A stretch of 64,000 bases of DNA from positions 1-64,000 of the forward strand of contig JAPOQA010000041.1 in the NCBI GenBank assembly GCA_026710945.1, written 5' to 3'. This stretch comes from Chloroflexota bacterium. Lineage in GTDB: Bacteria; Chloroflexota; UBA11872; VXOZ01. Shown here one piece after another: positions 17,033 through 25,530 of this stretch. The position numbers and the translations under genes are program-made. The notes beneath the pieces were generated by a model. It was not told the DNA's origin. It saw nothing but the letters and a program-made list of their open reading frames with translations, and made no database searches. Each line of letters opens with the position of its first letter. The stretch's first letter is position 1.

Positions 17033-18387
17033 GCGTACTGGTCTTTGGAGGCGTGTTCGGGGTGGCTGCGCTGCTGTGGGTTGTGTGGCCGCTTGTGCGG
17101 CGCAAGGGCGCCCACGCGCAAGTTGTGGCCGATGGTGCCCGCGACGACCTCGCTGAGCGCACCTTGCTGCTCTACCAGGAACTTGAAGAAATTGACCTAG
17201 AGCACGAGCACGGCGACCTCACCGAGGATGAATACGCGGCTTTGCGGGAGGCGCAGAAGCAACGGGTACTCGCGCTGCTCGAAGCGCGGCAAAGCGAAAG
17301 AGGCGCATTGGGCGATGCGACCGAAGTCAGTGATACGAACGCGCTTAGTGACGCCTCCGCTGAGAGCGAGGTCTCCGCTAAGAGCGAGGTCTCCGCTAGG
17401 AGCGATGCCATCGAAAAAGAGGTCCTGCGCATTCGCGGGCGGTTTCGAGGGGAGCCGGAGACACCTGCCGACCTTTCGCCTTCTGCGGAGACTTCAGCGC
17501 CTGCCATGGCGCGCCGCATGCATTGGCTATGGGTTGGCGTACCGGTCGTTTTGGTGCTGCTCGCATTCGGCGCAATCTATCAACTCTATAGTTCTTCGGC
17601 CCGTACGCTTACCGAGCAAACGCCAATTGCACAGATCGACGCCACGGCATTGGTTGGAATTGCCTACGTCGCGCCCGGGGAAGTATTGATGGCAAGTGTC
17701 GACGGTATACAGGAGAGCCGCGACGGGGGGCGTTCCTGGACGCAAAGTACGCTCGATGCTGTGCCCGGCGCTATTGCCGTATCACCTGCCGGTGATGGAT
17801 ATGCCTACGTTTTTACGGCGGACAGTGTGCACGTGACCGCCGATGCCGGACGCTCCTGGCAGACCTTGCCGGATTCGTTGCCGGACGCGGCGATACTGGC
17901 GGCTGCGGTGAATCCCTTTGTGCCGACGCAAGTCTACGCGAGTTTTGCCGGCACCGGTCTCTATCGCTCCCAGGACGGTGGGAGATCGTGGGGTCCGGTT
18001 GCTACGCCGGACGACGAGAGTATCGTGGCGATTCTCGTAAGCGGGAGCGCTCCGCTGCTCTTCATTGCGACAGATTCAGGTAGAGTGCAGGTGAGCAGCG
18101 ATGAGGGTGCAACGTGGCGGGCAGCGAGCGGTGCGGTGACCATGGCCTTGCGGGGCCCCGTGCGCGCCTTGTCCGGCGCTGCGGACGGCAGTGTGCTCTA
18201 TGCCGCTTCCCACACCGGACTGTATTTGTCGACAGCGGCAGGCCAGACCTGGGTAGACTTGCCCTTGCGCAAGCCACTTGCCGCAGTCGCGGTAGACCCG
18301 GCATCCGCCCGCACGGTGCTCGCTGTGACGGAGACTGGCGAGGTATACCGCAGCACCGACGGCGGTATAGCGTGGAGAGATGAATAG
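17029..18387 (+). CDS. CcmI-like protein fused to a Ycf48/BNR-type beta-propeller
   Basis: 452 residues. The N-terminus has one membrane helix (about 3-22) and the CcmI-type cytoplasmic hairpin (LYQELEEIDLEHEHGDLTEDEY, about 45-66). A Ser/Glu/Asp-rich repeat (SAESEVSAKSEVSARSDA) and a second helix (about 163-187) follow. The remainder is a propeller of Asp-box repeats: SRDGGRSW, TADAGRSW, SQDGGRSW, SSDEGATW, STAAGQTW, STDGGIAW. CcmI normally holds apocytochrome for the CcmF/H lyase with its periplasmic part; here the propeller takes that place. Ycf48-like propellers help assemble cofactor-bearing membrane complexes, so an apoprotein-holding role is a reasonable inference. Confidence 0.8.
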   Translation: MSVLVFGGVFGVAALLWVVWPLVRRKGAHAQVVADGARDDLAERTLLLYQELEEIDLEHEHGDLTEDEYAALREAQKQRVLALLEARQSERGALGDATEVSDTNALSDASAESEVSAKSEVSARSDAIEKEVLRIRGRFRGEPETPADLSPSAETSAPAMARRMHWLWVGVPVVLVLLAFGAIYQLYSSSARTLTEQTPIAQIDATALVGIAYVAPGEVLMASVDGIQESRDGGRSWTQSTLDAVPGAIAVSPAGDGYAYVFTADSVHVTADAGRSWQTLPDSLPDAAILAAAVNPFVPTQVYASFAGTGLYRSQDGGRSWGPVATPDDESIVAILVSGSAPLLFIATDSGRVQVSSDEGATWRAASGAVTMALRGPVRALSGAADGSVLYAASHTGLYLSTAAGQTWVDLPLRKPLAAVAVDPASARTVLAVTETGEVYRSTDGGIAWRDE

Positions 18388-19751
18388 TGACAGGCACCAC
18401 GAGACAGCAATTGAATTGCCCCGCACGTAGTCCGTCATTCCCGCGAAAGCGGGAATCCATCCGCTCCGGCACGGCGAGAAACTCAACCGGCGAATGTACG
18501 TTCGCCTCCCACTTACGCTTCTTGCCAAGGCGCCTCGCGCGAGCACTGTTCTGCAGCATTCTCCTGGTCTTCTTGCTCCCCTCTACTCTCGCAGCGGCAG
18601 ACGGCGTCATTTCAGGTACCGTTGTCAACGGCACCGCGGGTGGCAGCGTACCGGCTGACGTAGCAGTGACCCTCTACTTCCTCCGTGAAGGTGAGATTGT
18701 AGAACAGCGCACGCAGGTTATCGACGCTGAAGCCGCATACCGATTCTCCGACCTTCCTACCGACCCCACACTAGGCTTTGTCCTGGTGGCTGCTCATGCG
18801 CGTGTGCCGTACAACACCCCGGAGTTGCAGTTCGCCGAGAGCACCGAGATTCAAGCGCCGCCGATCATTATCTATGATGTAAGCCAGGATGCGAGCGTGG
18901 TGCGAGTCTTGACCGACGTGCTCATCATCGCTCCGATGGAAGAAGGCAGCGGCATGCTTGCCGTCATCGAGGTGGTGAAGCTGGCGAACGAAAGCGACCG
19001 CACGTTCCTTGCCACCGGCGTCGCAAGTGGTGGGGCGGTGATGGACAGGGTCCTGCGCTTCGCCCTTCCTCCAGATGCGCAAGACCTCACGATGCTGAGC
19101 GGGCTCAATGCGCAGAATATCGTGCAGATCGACCGCGGATTCGGTGTCTTCATGCCGCTGCCGCCGGGCGAACGGGAAGTAGCATTTGGCTACCAGGTGC
19201 CCTACTCCGGCAGCACGCTAGACCTCACCAAACGCATGGTGTACCCCACCGAACAGTTTGCCGTCTTTGCGCTTGAAGAGCATGGATTGCGCTTCGAAAC
19301 GGAACAACTGGAGATCCAGGCCACGCCAATTGGCGACCGCCGTTACCTGGTGGGGTCTACCGATTCGCTGGCGGCGCGGGCAGAAGTAGCGGTGCAAGTT
19401 CAAGGCTTACCCGCGCCATCACTGCGAGTGCGGCTTCAGCGCTTAGTTGATCGTGTGGGCGGGTCCCAGGCCGGCATCTTTGGCGTGCTAGGGGTGGTTC
19501 TGGTACTGCCCCTGCTCTATGCGGCCTATCGTATGCGCGGCGGCTGGCGGCGCAAAGCGGCACGGACGCCGGTTGCCGCGGCCGCAACTCCCGATACCGG
19601 CGAAGCGTTGCTGCTTGAAATCGCCAAACTCGATGATGACTTTGCGGCCGGCGCCATAGTTGAAGACGACTATCGGCGGCGGCGTGCGGATATGAAGCAG
19701 CGCTTGATGGACCACTATCAGGAGCGGGGCGAAGAGGGTGGCGATGAGTGA
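18387..19751 (+). CDS. Exported membrane protein with Cna-B/CarboxypepD-like domain in the ccm cluster
   Basis: 454 residues if the GTG at 18387 is used (its G is the last base of the preceding stop). The first 45 residues include SPSFPRKRESI, the translation of a family C repeat (18434-18460), so a later start such as TTG 18522 (LPRRLARALF, opening a signal peptide) is plausible. After the signal, ISGTVVNGTAGGSVPADVAVTLYFL looks like a carboxypeptidase-regulatory-like fold. One transmembrane helix lies near 365-385. The cytoplasmic tail LLLEIAKLDDDFAAGAIVEDDY resembles the CcmI hairpin of the gene upstream. It probably works with the maturation complex. Confidence 0.7.
   Translation: MTGTTRQQLNCPARSPSFPRKRESIRSGTARNSTGECTFASHLRFLPRRLARALFCSILLVFLLPSTLAAADGVISGTVVNGTAGGSVPADVAVTLYFLREGEIVEQRTQVIDAEAAYRFSDLPTDPTLGFVLVAAHARVPYNTPELQFAESTEIQAPPIIIYDVSQDASVVRVLTDVLIIAPMEEGSGMLAVIEVVKLANESDRTFLATGVASGGAVMDRVLRFALPPDAQDLTMLSGLNAQNIVQIDRGFGVFMPLPPGEREVAFGYQVPYSGSTLDLTKRMVYPTEQFAVFALEEHGLRFETEQLEIQATPIGDRRYLVGSTDSLAARAEVAVQVQGLPAPSLRVRLQRLVDRVGGSQAGIFGVLGVVLVLPLLYAAYRMRGGWRRKAARTPVAAAATPDTGEALLLEIAKLDDDFAAGAIVEDDYRRRRADMKQRLMDHYQERGEEGGDE
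18434..18460. repeat. Family C palindrome
   Basis: GTCATTCCCGCGAAAGCGGG followed by AATCCAT. Other copies are at 6906-6932, 48021-48048 (inverted), 50422-50450 and 58472-58540 (an opposed pair). This copy overlaps the 5' end of a reading frame. Confidence 0.85.
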
Positions 19752-20481
19752 TTCGGGACCTGCCGCGGCGGAACCGGCCGTTGAGGCGCGAGGGCTTGCG
19801 AAGTATTACGGCCCTCAGGTCGCGCTCGATCAGGTGGACCTGTCTCTCGGCGAAGGCGAACGTCTAGCGGTTCTCGGATCTAACGGCGCCGGCAAGACGA
19901 CGCTGATTGACTTGTTAGGGACGACGCTGCGGCCGTCGGCGGGCATGCTGCGGGTCATGGGTTTTGATAGCGCCGATGCGCCGAACGAGGTGCGACGACG
20001 CGTTGGTGTCGTCGCGCACCGTACCTACCTGTACGAGGAGCTCTCGGCACGTGAAAACTTGCTCTTCTACGGCCGGCTTTACGGGGTGCAAAACCTGGAA
20101 TCTCGCGTTGAAGGGTTGCTGAAACTCATAGGCATATTCCCCCGGCGCCACGATCAGATTGGCAATCTGTCCCGGGGCATGCAGCAGCGCGTGGCTCTGG
20201 CCCGGGCCCTTGTGCATGACCCCGCTGTGCTGCTCCTGGACGAACCCGACACCGGCTTGGACCAAGAGCATCTAGATCTCTTGGCCTCGCTTGTGCAAGG
20301 CAACGCCATCCCGCCCCGGACGATAGTTCTGACCACCCACAACGCCGATCGCGCGCTCGCGTTGTGCAATCGCGTCGCAGTGCTCGCCCAGGGACGTTTG
20401 GTCTATCAAGCCGCGATAGCCGACCTTGATCGCACAGCCCTGCACGACGCATTCCGGCGCCAGGCGGGAGCAGCGCAGTGA
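19744..20481 (+). CDS. ccmA: Heme exporter ATP-binding subunit CcmA
   Basis: 245 residues from ATG 19744 (GAAGAGGG upstream; a GTG two codons earlier is also open). Walker A GSNGAGKT (45-52), signature LSRGMQQRVALARAL, Walker B AVLLLDEPDTGLD, and the H-loop in LTTHNADRAL are all present. CcmA with CcmB uses ATP to release holo-CcmE from CcmC. It overlaps the upstream gene by 8 bp and ccmB by 4 bp. Confidence 0.93.
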   Translation: MSDSGPAAAEPAVEARGLAKYYGPQVALDQVDLSLGEGERLAVLGSNGAGKTTLIDLLGTTLRPSAGMLRVMGFDSADAPNEVRRRVGVVAHRTYLYEELSARENLLFYGRLYGVQNLESRVEGLLKLIGIFPRRHDQIGNLSRGMQQRVALARALVHDPAVLLLDEPDTGLDQEHLDLLASLVQGNAIPPRTIVLTTHNADRALALCNRVAVLAQGRLVYQAAIADLDRTALHDAFRRQAGAAQ

Positions 20482-21146
20482 GTCTCGCCCTGCGGCAAGT
20501 CCTGGCTGTTGTCCGGAAAGACCTTCTGGTTGAAGCGCGGGCGCGTGACCTGTTGCTCGTGATGCTCACATTTGCCGTGCTGTCGCTTGTAATCTTTAAT
20601 CTTGCCCTGGATCTCTGGGGGCCGGTGGTGGCGCAAGTTGGCCCCGGCTTGCTGTGGCTGACGATCACGTTTGCCGCAATGCTGGGCATGGGGCGAACCT
20701 TCGTGCGCGAGTACGAGCGGGGCACCCTTACCGGCCTGCTCCTTGCGCCGATAGACCGGGGCACACTCTTCATCGGAAAACTCCTGGCAAATCTCATTTT
20801 CCTTTTCATAATGGAAGCGGTCACGCTGCCCATGTTTGCCCTGCTCTTCAACCTGCCGGTGCTTCAGCCGTCCGTGATTTTCATTACCGCATTGGGCACG
20901 CTGGGTTTCGCTATCCTCGGTACAATGTTCTCCGCCATGGCGGCGCACAGCCGGGCGCGCGAAGCGCTGCTGCCGCTTCTGCTTCTGCCCACCACCGTGC
21001 CCGTGCTCATCGGCGCGGTGAAAGCGACCAGCGATGCCATGAGCGGCGCCGAGGGCGGTCCACCGTGGATCGGTCTGCTCATTGCTTTCAACGTGATATT
21101 CTTGACTCTCTCGTACTTGTTGTTTGAACACGCCATAGAGGGATGA
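20478..21146 (+). CDS. ccmB: Heme exporter membrane subunit CcmB
   Basis: 222 residues, six hydrophobic helices, with a GTG start inside GTGA overlapping the ccmA stop. The N-terminal VVRKDLLVEARARD and FVREYERGTLTGLLLAPIDR (about 75-94) are characteristic of CcmB. It forms the ABC complex with CcmA. The 261 bp that follow before ccmC hold no recognisable gene. Confidence 0.93.
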   Translation: MSLALRQVLAVVRKDLLVEARARDLLLVMLTFAVLSLVIFNLALDLWGPVVAQVGPGLLWLTITFAAMLGMGRTFVREYERGTLTGLLLAPIDRGTLFIGKLLANLIFLFIMEAVTLPMFALLFNLPVLQPSVIFITALGTLGFAILGTMFSAMAAHSRAREALLPLLLLPTTVPVLIGAVKATSDAMSGAEGGPPWIGLLIAFNVIFLTLSYLLFEHAIEG

Positions 21147-21407
21147 CTTCGGCCTCATGGTTCGAGAGAAAATGACAATACAATGGAAAACTGGGTGCCG
21201 AAGCCTATTTAGCTTGCTTTACAAAGATTCTCACCCATTAATGTATGCTCGAGAGACAAAGCAAACGGTGTCAGTTAGCCGTTGAATTCGCATTGCGCCG
21301 CGTTCGTGACAGAATCAGCGGACCATTCAAGGAACTGCGCTCCTTGACGCGGGTGAAGAGTCGTAGTAGTCCTCAGATCATGCATCGCAACGTTACTGGA
21401 GGAAAGG

Positions 21408-22118
21408 ATGCCGATGTTGCTGGGCAGGAATGAAGGTGGCGTGAGGAGATGGATCGACGACATTCTCGGCATTGCTACATTGGTCGGTATGGTGGTGGCG
21501 CTTTGGCTCATCCTCATCTACACCCCCGTTGAGCTCGTGCAAGGCGCGTCGCAGAAAGTCTTCTACATTCACCTGGCGTCGATCTGGAATGCCTATCTGA
21601 GCTTCTTTTTCGTCTTTGTGGCGAGCATTCTGTATCTCCGGCGGGCAAGCCCGGCCACAGACAGATTTGCTCGTGCGTGGGCGGAGGTTGGCGTAATCTT
21701 CATCTCGATCACGCTGATCAGCGGAGCGATTTGGGGTAAGCCGATTTGGGGAACGTACTGGAGTTGGGACCCGCGTCTTACCACCACGCTCTTGCTCTGG
21801 ATCATCTACGTGGTCTACCTCATGCTGAGGGGGTTCGTGGGCGATCCCGAACGCGGCCGGCGCTATGCGGCAATCGTTGGCATAGTTGGCTTCATAGACG
21901 TGCCCATCGTGCACATGTCGGTACGTTGGTGGCGCACGTTGCATCCGGATCCCATCGTGGCCAGAGCAGAGGGGCCGGACTTGCCCATGAGCATGTGGTA
22001 CACGGTCCTTTACTGCATTGTGGTGTTCACCGTCTTGGCTATTTTCTTAGTGCGCCAGCGTTTGCAGATCGACGAACTACGGGAAACCCTTACTCACCTG
22101 CGCATGTCCGCGAGATGA
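21408..22118 (+). CDS. ccmC: Heme-handling protein CcmC
   Basis: 236 residues, six helices. ATG 21408 has a strong GGAGGAAAGG upstream. WGTYWSWDPRLT (about 113-124) is the WWD heme-binding motif. Conserved histidines lie in VFYIHLAS (about 54) and IVHMSVRWWRTLHP (about 170-183). CcmC loads heme onto CcmE. It is separated from ccmB by a gap but is followed closely by ccmD. Confidence 0.95.
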   Translation: MPMLLGRNEGGVRRWIDDILGIATLVGMVVALWLILIYTPVELVQGASQKVFYIHLASIWNAYLSFFFVFVASILYLRRASPATDRFARAWAEVGVIFISITLISGAIWGKPIWGTYWSWDPRLTTTLLLWIIYVVYLMLRGFVGDPERGRRYAAIVGIVGFIDVPIVHMSVRWWRTLHPDPIVARAEGPDLPMSMWYTVLYCIVVFTVLAIFLVRQRLQIDELRETLTHLRMSAR

Positions 22119-22138
22119 AAGGAAAAGGAATCATCTGA

Positions 22139-22318
22139 ATGGACACGATACAGAACTTCGAATATCTCTTTGCTGCCTACGCCATCCTTTGGGTGGTCGT
22201 CTTTGGCTATTTCTTCTATATCACCCGCCAGCTTGGCGATTTGCGGCGCGAGGTCAACGCGCTTCGCGAGCAACACACAAGCCGCGATTCCGGCTTGGAT
22301 GAGGCTTCAGATACATAG
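22139..22318 (+). CDS. ccmD: CcmD-family small membrane protein
   Basis: 59 residues. MDTIQNFEYLFAAYAILWVV opens the protein, and a single helix (about 9-29) ends in YITRQLGDLRREVNALRE, a basic cytoplasmic coil. CcmD is a short one-helix protein that binds CcmC and CcmE and is needed to release holo-CcmE. A GGAAAAGGA site precedes the ATG. The position, 20 bp after ccmC, is the standard one. Downstream bases to 22380 are unremarkable. Confidence 0.85.
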   Translation: MDTIQNFEYLFAAYAILWVVVFGYFFYITRQLGDLRREVNALREQHTSRDSGLDEASDT

Positions 22319-22393
22319 CAGACGTGCCTGCAAAGCGGTGCAGAGACTCCTTTCGCGGCGGGTGTGGAAGTGCCAGAGCAAGACGTTGCTTTG

Positions 22394-22422
22394 TTGGCAC
22401 TCTAATTTGTGCATGTTATCCT
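22394..22422 (+). promoter_or_regulatory. Candidate promoter for the ATP-grasp-like gene
   Basis: TTGGCA (22394-22399), 17 nt, TATCCT (22417-22422) with an extended TG two bases before the -10. It lies 48 bp before the ATG at 22470, in an AT-rich patch. Confidence 0.5.
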
Positions 22423-22469
22423 ATAAATAATGAAGTAATGGCAGAAACCAGGAATTCGAGCGAGTAGAA

Positions 22470-24008
22470 ATGACGGAAGACGCGCCGTGTACTTCTGCAG
22501 ATTCAGGAAGCCGAACAGCAGAAGCAGATAGTCCCGGGAGCCAAGAGCCTAATTCACTAGGAAGCGACCAAGCTCTGGATACACTCACAGAAACCGACGC
22601 CCGCGAACGCAGTCTGGCCCTCAATGACAGCGTTCCTGCCAGCGGCTTGTTTGGTGAGGCCGACCGTCCCCTGGTAGAGGGGTCGCGCGCGTCATGGCGT
22701 ATCTCACCGGAACCGTTCCTCATTTCCCAAGACAGCCTCGAGGGATTGCAGCAATTGGGAAACCAATTGCTCGCCTTCTATAGCGCAGCGAACGGGCTCT
22801 ACCGCCGCAGCGTGCGCGGTACCATTCCTGCGTTCTTCCATGAATACCTTGACATCGGCAAGAGCGAGACCGTAATCGACTACGGGCGCATGAATCGCTT
22901 CCGCCGCGATCTGCCCGGTGTGATTCGGCCGGACCTTCTGCTCACAACCGACGGCGTGAAGGCTGCCGAACTTGACTCCATCCCCGGTGGCATCGGCCTC
23001 ACCGGCAGCATGCAGCAGCATTACAGCGGCCTGGGCTTCGACATGATCGGCGGCCCAAACGGTATGGTGGAGGGTTTTGCCGCCATGATCCGCAGCCGCG
23101 CGGCTAAGGATGACCCGCAGCTTGCTATCGCCGTCTCCGATGAATCCAACGACTACCGTCCCGAAATGCAGTGGGTCTCCGATCAGTTGTGCGCACTTGG
23201 CATGGCTAGCGCATGCGCCAAGCCGGAAGAGATTGAATTGCACGGCGACGGACTCATGGTTCACGACCGGCCGGTAGACACGCTTTACCGCTTCTTTGAA
23301 CTCTTCGACCTCAAGAATATCCCGAACTACGACATTCTCCTTTACGCCGTGCGCAAGCAACTCGTGACCATGACGCCGCCGGCGAAGGCGTATCTTGAGG
23401 AAAAGCTGCTCTTCGCGCTGTTCCATCATCCCGTACTGGCTGAATTCTGGAAGCAGGAGCTGGGGGCAAAGACCGTTGCCGCTTTGAAACGAGTAATACC
23501 TGAGACCTGGATACTGGATCCGCGGCCCTTGCCGCCGCAAGCGGTCGTGCCGGGACTGGAGATCGCCAAGCGTCCGGTGACGAACTGGGACCAACTTAAG
23601 GGCTTGGGCCAAGCAGACCGTCGGCTCGTAATTAAGCCTTCCGGCTTTTCAGCCACCGCCTGGGGCAGCCGCGGCGTCACCATCGGCCACGACCAACCGG
23701 AATCGGAGTGGGATAATGCCGTGCAGACAGCCCTCGACGCATTCACAACAACCCCCCACGTATTGCAGAAGTTCCATCACGGTAAGCGTTACGGCACCCG
23801 CCACTACGACTTTGCGCAGGACACAGTCCGCAAAATGCACGGACGGGTGCGCTTGAGCCCGTATTACTTTGTTGTGAATAATGAGGCGCAACTAGCGGGT
23901 ATCCTGGTAACCATCGTACCGGCAGACAAGAAGCTCATTCACGGTATGGTTGACGCCGTGATGGTGCCTGCCGCCGTAAGCGACAACGGGGTAGAACTAG
24001 AGCTATGA
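22470..24008 (+). CDS. ATP-grasp-like protein of unknown function
   Basis: 512 residues. The first 75 are acidic and low-complexity, so translation could begin later. The folded part opens WRISPEPFLIS. RPDLLLTTDGVKAAELDSIP (about 151-170) looks like the preATP-grasp region with an acidic motif, followed by GGIGLTG. A lysine in RRLVIKPSGFSATAWGSRG (about 388-406) and VLQKFHHGKRY (about 434-444) resemble ATP-grasp nucleotide-binding elements. Its closest analogy is to peptide-ligase-type ATP-grasp enzymes, but the product cannot be named. It precedes the KamA-like gene by about 150 bp, which may indicate linked amino-acid chemistry. Confidence 0.6.
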   Translation: MTEDAPCTSADSGSRTAEADSPGSQEPNSLGSDQALDTLTETDARERSLALNDSVPASGLFGEADRPLVEGSRASWRISPEPFLISQDSLEGLQQLGNQLLAFYSAANGLYRRSVRGTIPAFFHEYLDIGKSETVIDYGRMNRFRRDLPGVIRPDLLLTTDGVKAAELDSIPGGIGLTGSMQQHYSGLGFDMIGGPNGMVEGFAAMIRSRAAKDDPQLAIAVSDESNDYRPEMQWVSDQLCALGMASACAKPEEIELHGDGLMVHDRPVDTLYRFFELFDLKNIPNYDILLYAVRKQLVTMTPPAKAYLEEKLLFALFHHPVLAEFWKQELGAKTVAALKRVIPETWILDPRPLPPQAVVPGLEIAKRPVTNWDQLKGLGQADRRLVIKPSGFSATAWGSRGVTIGHDQPESEWDNAVQTALDAFTTTPHVLQKFHHGKRYGTRHYDFAQDTVRKMHGRVRLSPYYFVVNNEAQLAGILVTIVPADKKLIHGMVDAVMVPAAVSDNGVELEL

Positions 24009-24154
24009 TGCGCCGGGAGCGTCGGTTTGCGCAGGACATGCGCGCAACCGGCCTGGGGATTTGATACGCCGGGTAGCGTAGAGCCGGTGCCGGCGCAGGC
24101 CGGTATTTGCAGCCTGCGCGTAATTTATGGGGATTTGGAGAAAAGGGAGCCGCA

Positions 24155-25336
24155 ATGGCATTACCGCAAACTCAAGTGAAACGAGAGAAAGAAGAGTGGC
24201 AAGAGCTGCTCGCGGCGGGGATCAACCGGCCCGAGAAACTCATCACCGAATTGGGCGAGCGCCTCGGCTTGGATGATGAGACTGCGGCCAGCCTCCACCA
24301 GAATTTCCCGGTGCGCATCAATCCCTACTATCTCGGCCTGATCGAAGAGGTAAACGATCCCATCTGGCGTCAGGCGATCCCCGACGAGATGGAGCTCGAC
24401 CACAGCGATACGATGACTACCATGGACCCGCTGGCGGAGGACATGGATTCGCCGGTGCCCTATCTGACGCACCGCTATCCCGACCGCGTGCTCATGGTGG
24501 TGCAGTTGCAGTGCGCCATGTATTGCCGCTTCTGCACCCGGCGCCGCGAAGTCGGTAGCCGCAATGCCGTCAAGAAGGAAGACTGGGACCGGCAGATCGA
24601 GTACATCGCCACGCACCCGGAAGTGCGCGACGTCATCATCTCCGGCGGCGACCCCTTCATGCTGCTCGACCATCAGATCGACTACATTCTCAAGGGCCTG
24701 CGGGCGATCCCGCACATGGAGATCATCCGCCTTGATTCGCGGATGCCCGTAACCCTGCCCCAGCGCGTGACGGAGAACCTCTGCCAGATCGTCCAGCGGT
24801 ACCATCCGGTCTACCTGAATACGCACTTCAACCACCCTCGCGAGATCACGCCTGAGTCCTCCCGCGCGTGTGAGCTCATGAACGATCACGGCGTTCCCGT
24901 GGGCAACCAGAGCGTGCTGCTGCGGGGTGTGAATGACGATCCTGAAACCATGAAGACCCTGGTCCAAGAACTGCTGAAAATACGCGTTAAGCCCTACTAT
25001 CTCTACCAGGCCGACCTGGTCACCGGCACCAGCCACTTCCGCACCGCTGTGGAAAAGGGCCTCGAGATTATCAAGGCAATCCAGGGCCACACCAGCGGCA
25101 TGGCCGTGCCCCACTATGTGATCGACGCGCCGCAAGGCGGCGGCAAGATTCCGGTGACGCCCGACTTCATCCAGGAAATCACGGAAAACGAGATCGTGCT
25201 CAAGAACTACGAGGGCAAGGTCTACCGCTATCCCATAGACTCCGAAGTGCCGAACGCGCGGGAAGCAACTAAACCCCAGGCCCACGGTAACGGCAAGAGC
25301 AATGGCAGCTCCACCGCCCCTTCAAACGGAGTGTAG
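24155..25336 (+). CDS. kamA: KamA-family radical SAM aminomutase
   Basis: 393 residues from ATG 24155, chosen for the GGGAG site 6-7 nt upstream. C120-AMY-C124-RF-C127 binds the [4Fe-4S] cluster that cleaves SAM. ISGGDPFMLLD follows the usual GGDPL, and DAPQGGGKIPV (about 323-333) contains the PLP-binding lysine of lysine 2,3-aminomutases. The enzyme moves an alpha-amino group to the beta position. Substrates in the family are lysine, glutamate or the EF-P lysine; length and the PLP lysine suit lysine aminomutase. The Asn/Gly/Ser-rich C-terminus is probably disordered. Confidence 0.88.
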   Translation: MALPQTQVKREKEEWQELLAAGINRPEKLITELGERLGLDDETAASLHQNFPVRINPYYLGLIEEVNDPIWRQAIPDEMELDHSDTMTTMDPLAEDMDSPVPYLTHRYPDRVLMVVQLQCAMYCRFCTRRREVGSRNAVKKEDWDRQIEYIATHPEVRDVIISGGDPFMLLDHQIDYILKGLRAIPHMEIIRLDSRMPVTLPQRVTENLCQIVQRYHPVYLNTHFNHPREITPESSRACELMNDHGVPVGNQSVLLRGVNDDPETMKTLVQELLKIRVKPYYLYQADLVTGTSHFRTAVEKGLEIIKAIQGHTSGMAVPHYVIDAPQGGGKIPVTPDFIQEITENEIVLKNYEGKVYRYPIDSEVPNAREATKPQAHGNGKSNGSSTAPSNGV

Positions 25337-25380
25337 CCGCGGTTGCACCTGGAAGCGCGAGCGCTGCACGGGAAACCCCC

Positions 25381-25438
25381 TGTCATTCCGAATGGAGCGT
25401 AGCGGAGTGAAGAATTTTAAACGCTAGACCTATTGAAT
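25381..25438. repeat. Left part of the family B element interrupted by the transposon
   Basis: TGTCATTCCGAATGGAGCGT starts the left arm. The element resumes after the transposon (about 27894-27938, ...CTCTAGATTTCTCGCTGCGC...). The last 8 bases here, TATTGAAT, are the target-site duplicate. Confidence 0.85.
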
Positions 25439-25463
25439 GGGACTTATATACTATAGTTACCAA
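25439..25463. repeat. Left terminal inverted repeat
   Basis: All 25 bases are the exact reverse complement of 27861-27885. Confidence 0.97.
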
Positions 25464-25479
25464 AACACCCTAAAATCGC

Positions 25480-25509
25480 TTGACCGCTTGCTTGCCAATA
25501 CGATATAAT
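25480..25509 (+). promoter_or_regulatory. Transposon promoter
   Basis: TTGACC (25480-25485), 18 nt, TATAAT (25504-25509), a near-consensus sigma-70-type promoter just inside the left terminal repeat. It should drive all three transposon genes. A TAGTTACCA copy overlapping its start site repeats the inner end of the terminal repeat, so transposase binding could repress it. Confidence 0.75.
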
Positions 25510-25530
25510 AGTTACCATAGAGAGTGGGAA

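Noticed and set aside
24161-25285. 374-residue minus-strand ORF
   Set aside because: Exact shadow of the KamA-family gene in a high-GC region.
25480-25530. TTG start at 25480 for the transposase
   Set aside because: This codon overlaps the -35 box of the transposon promoter, so it would lie outside the transcript.
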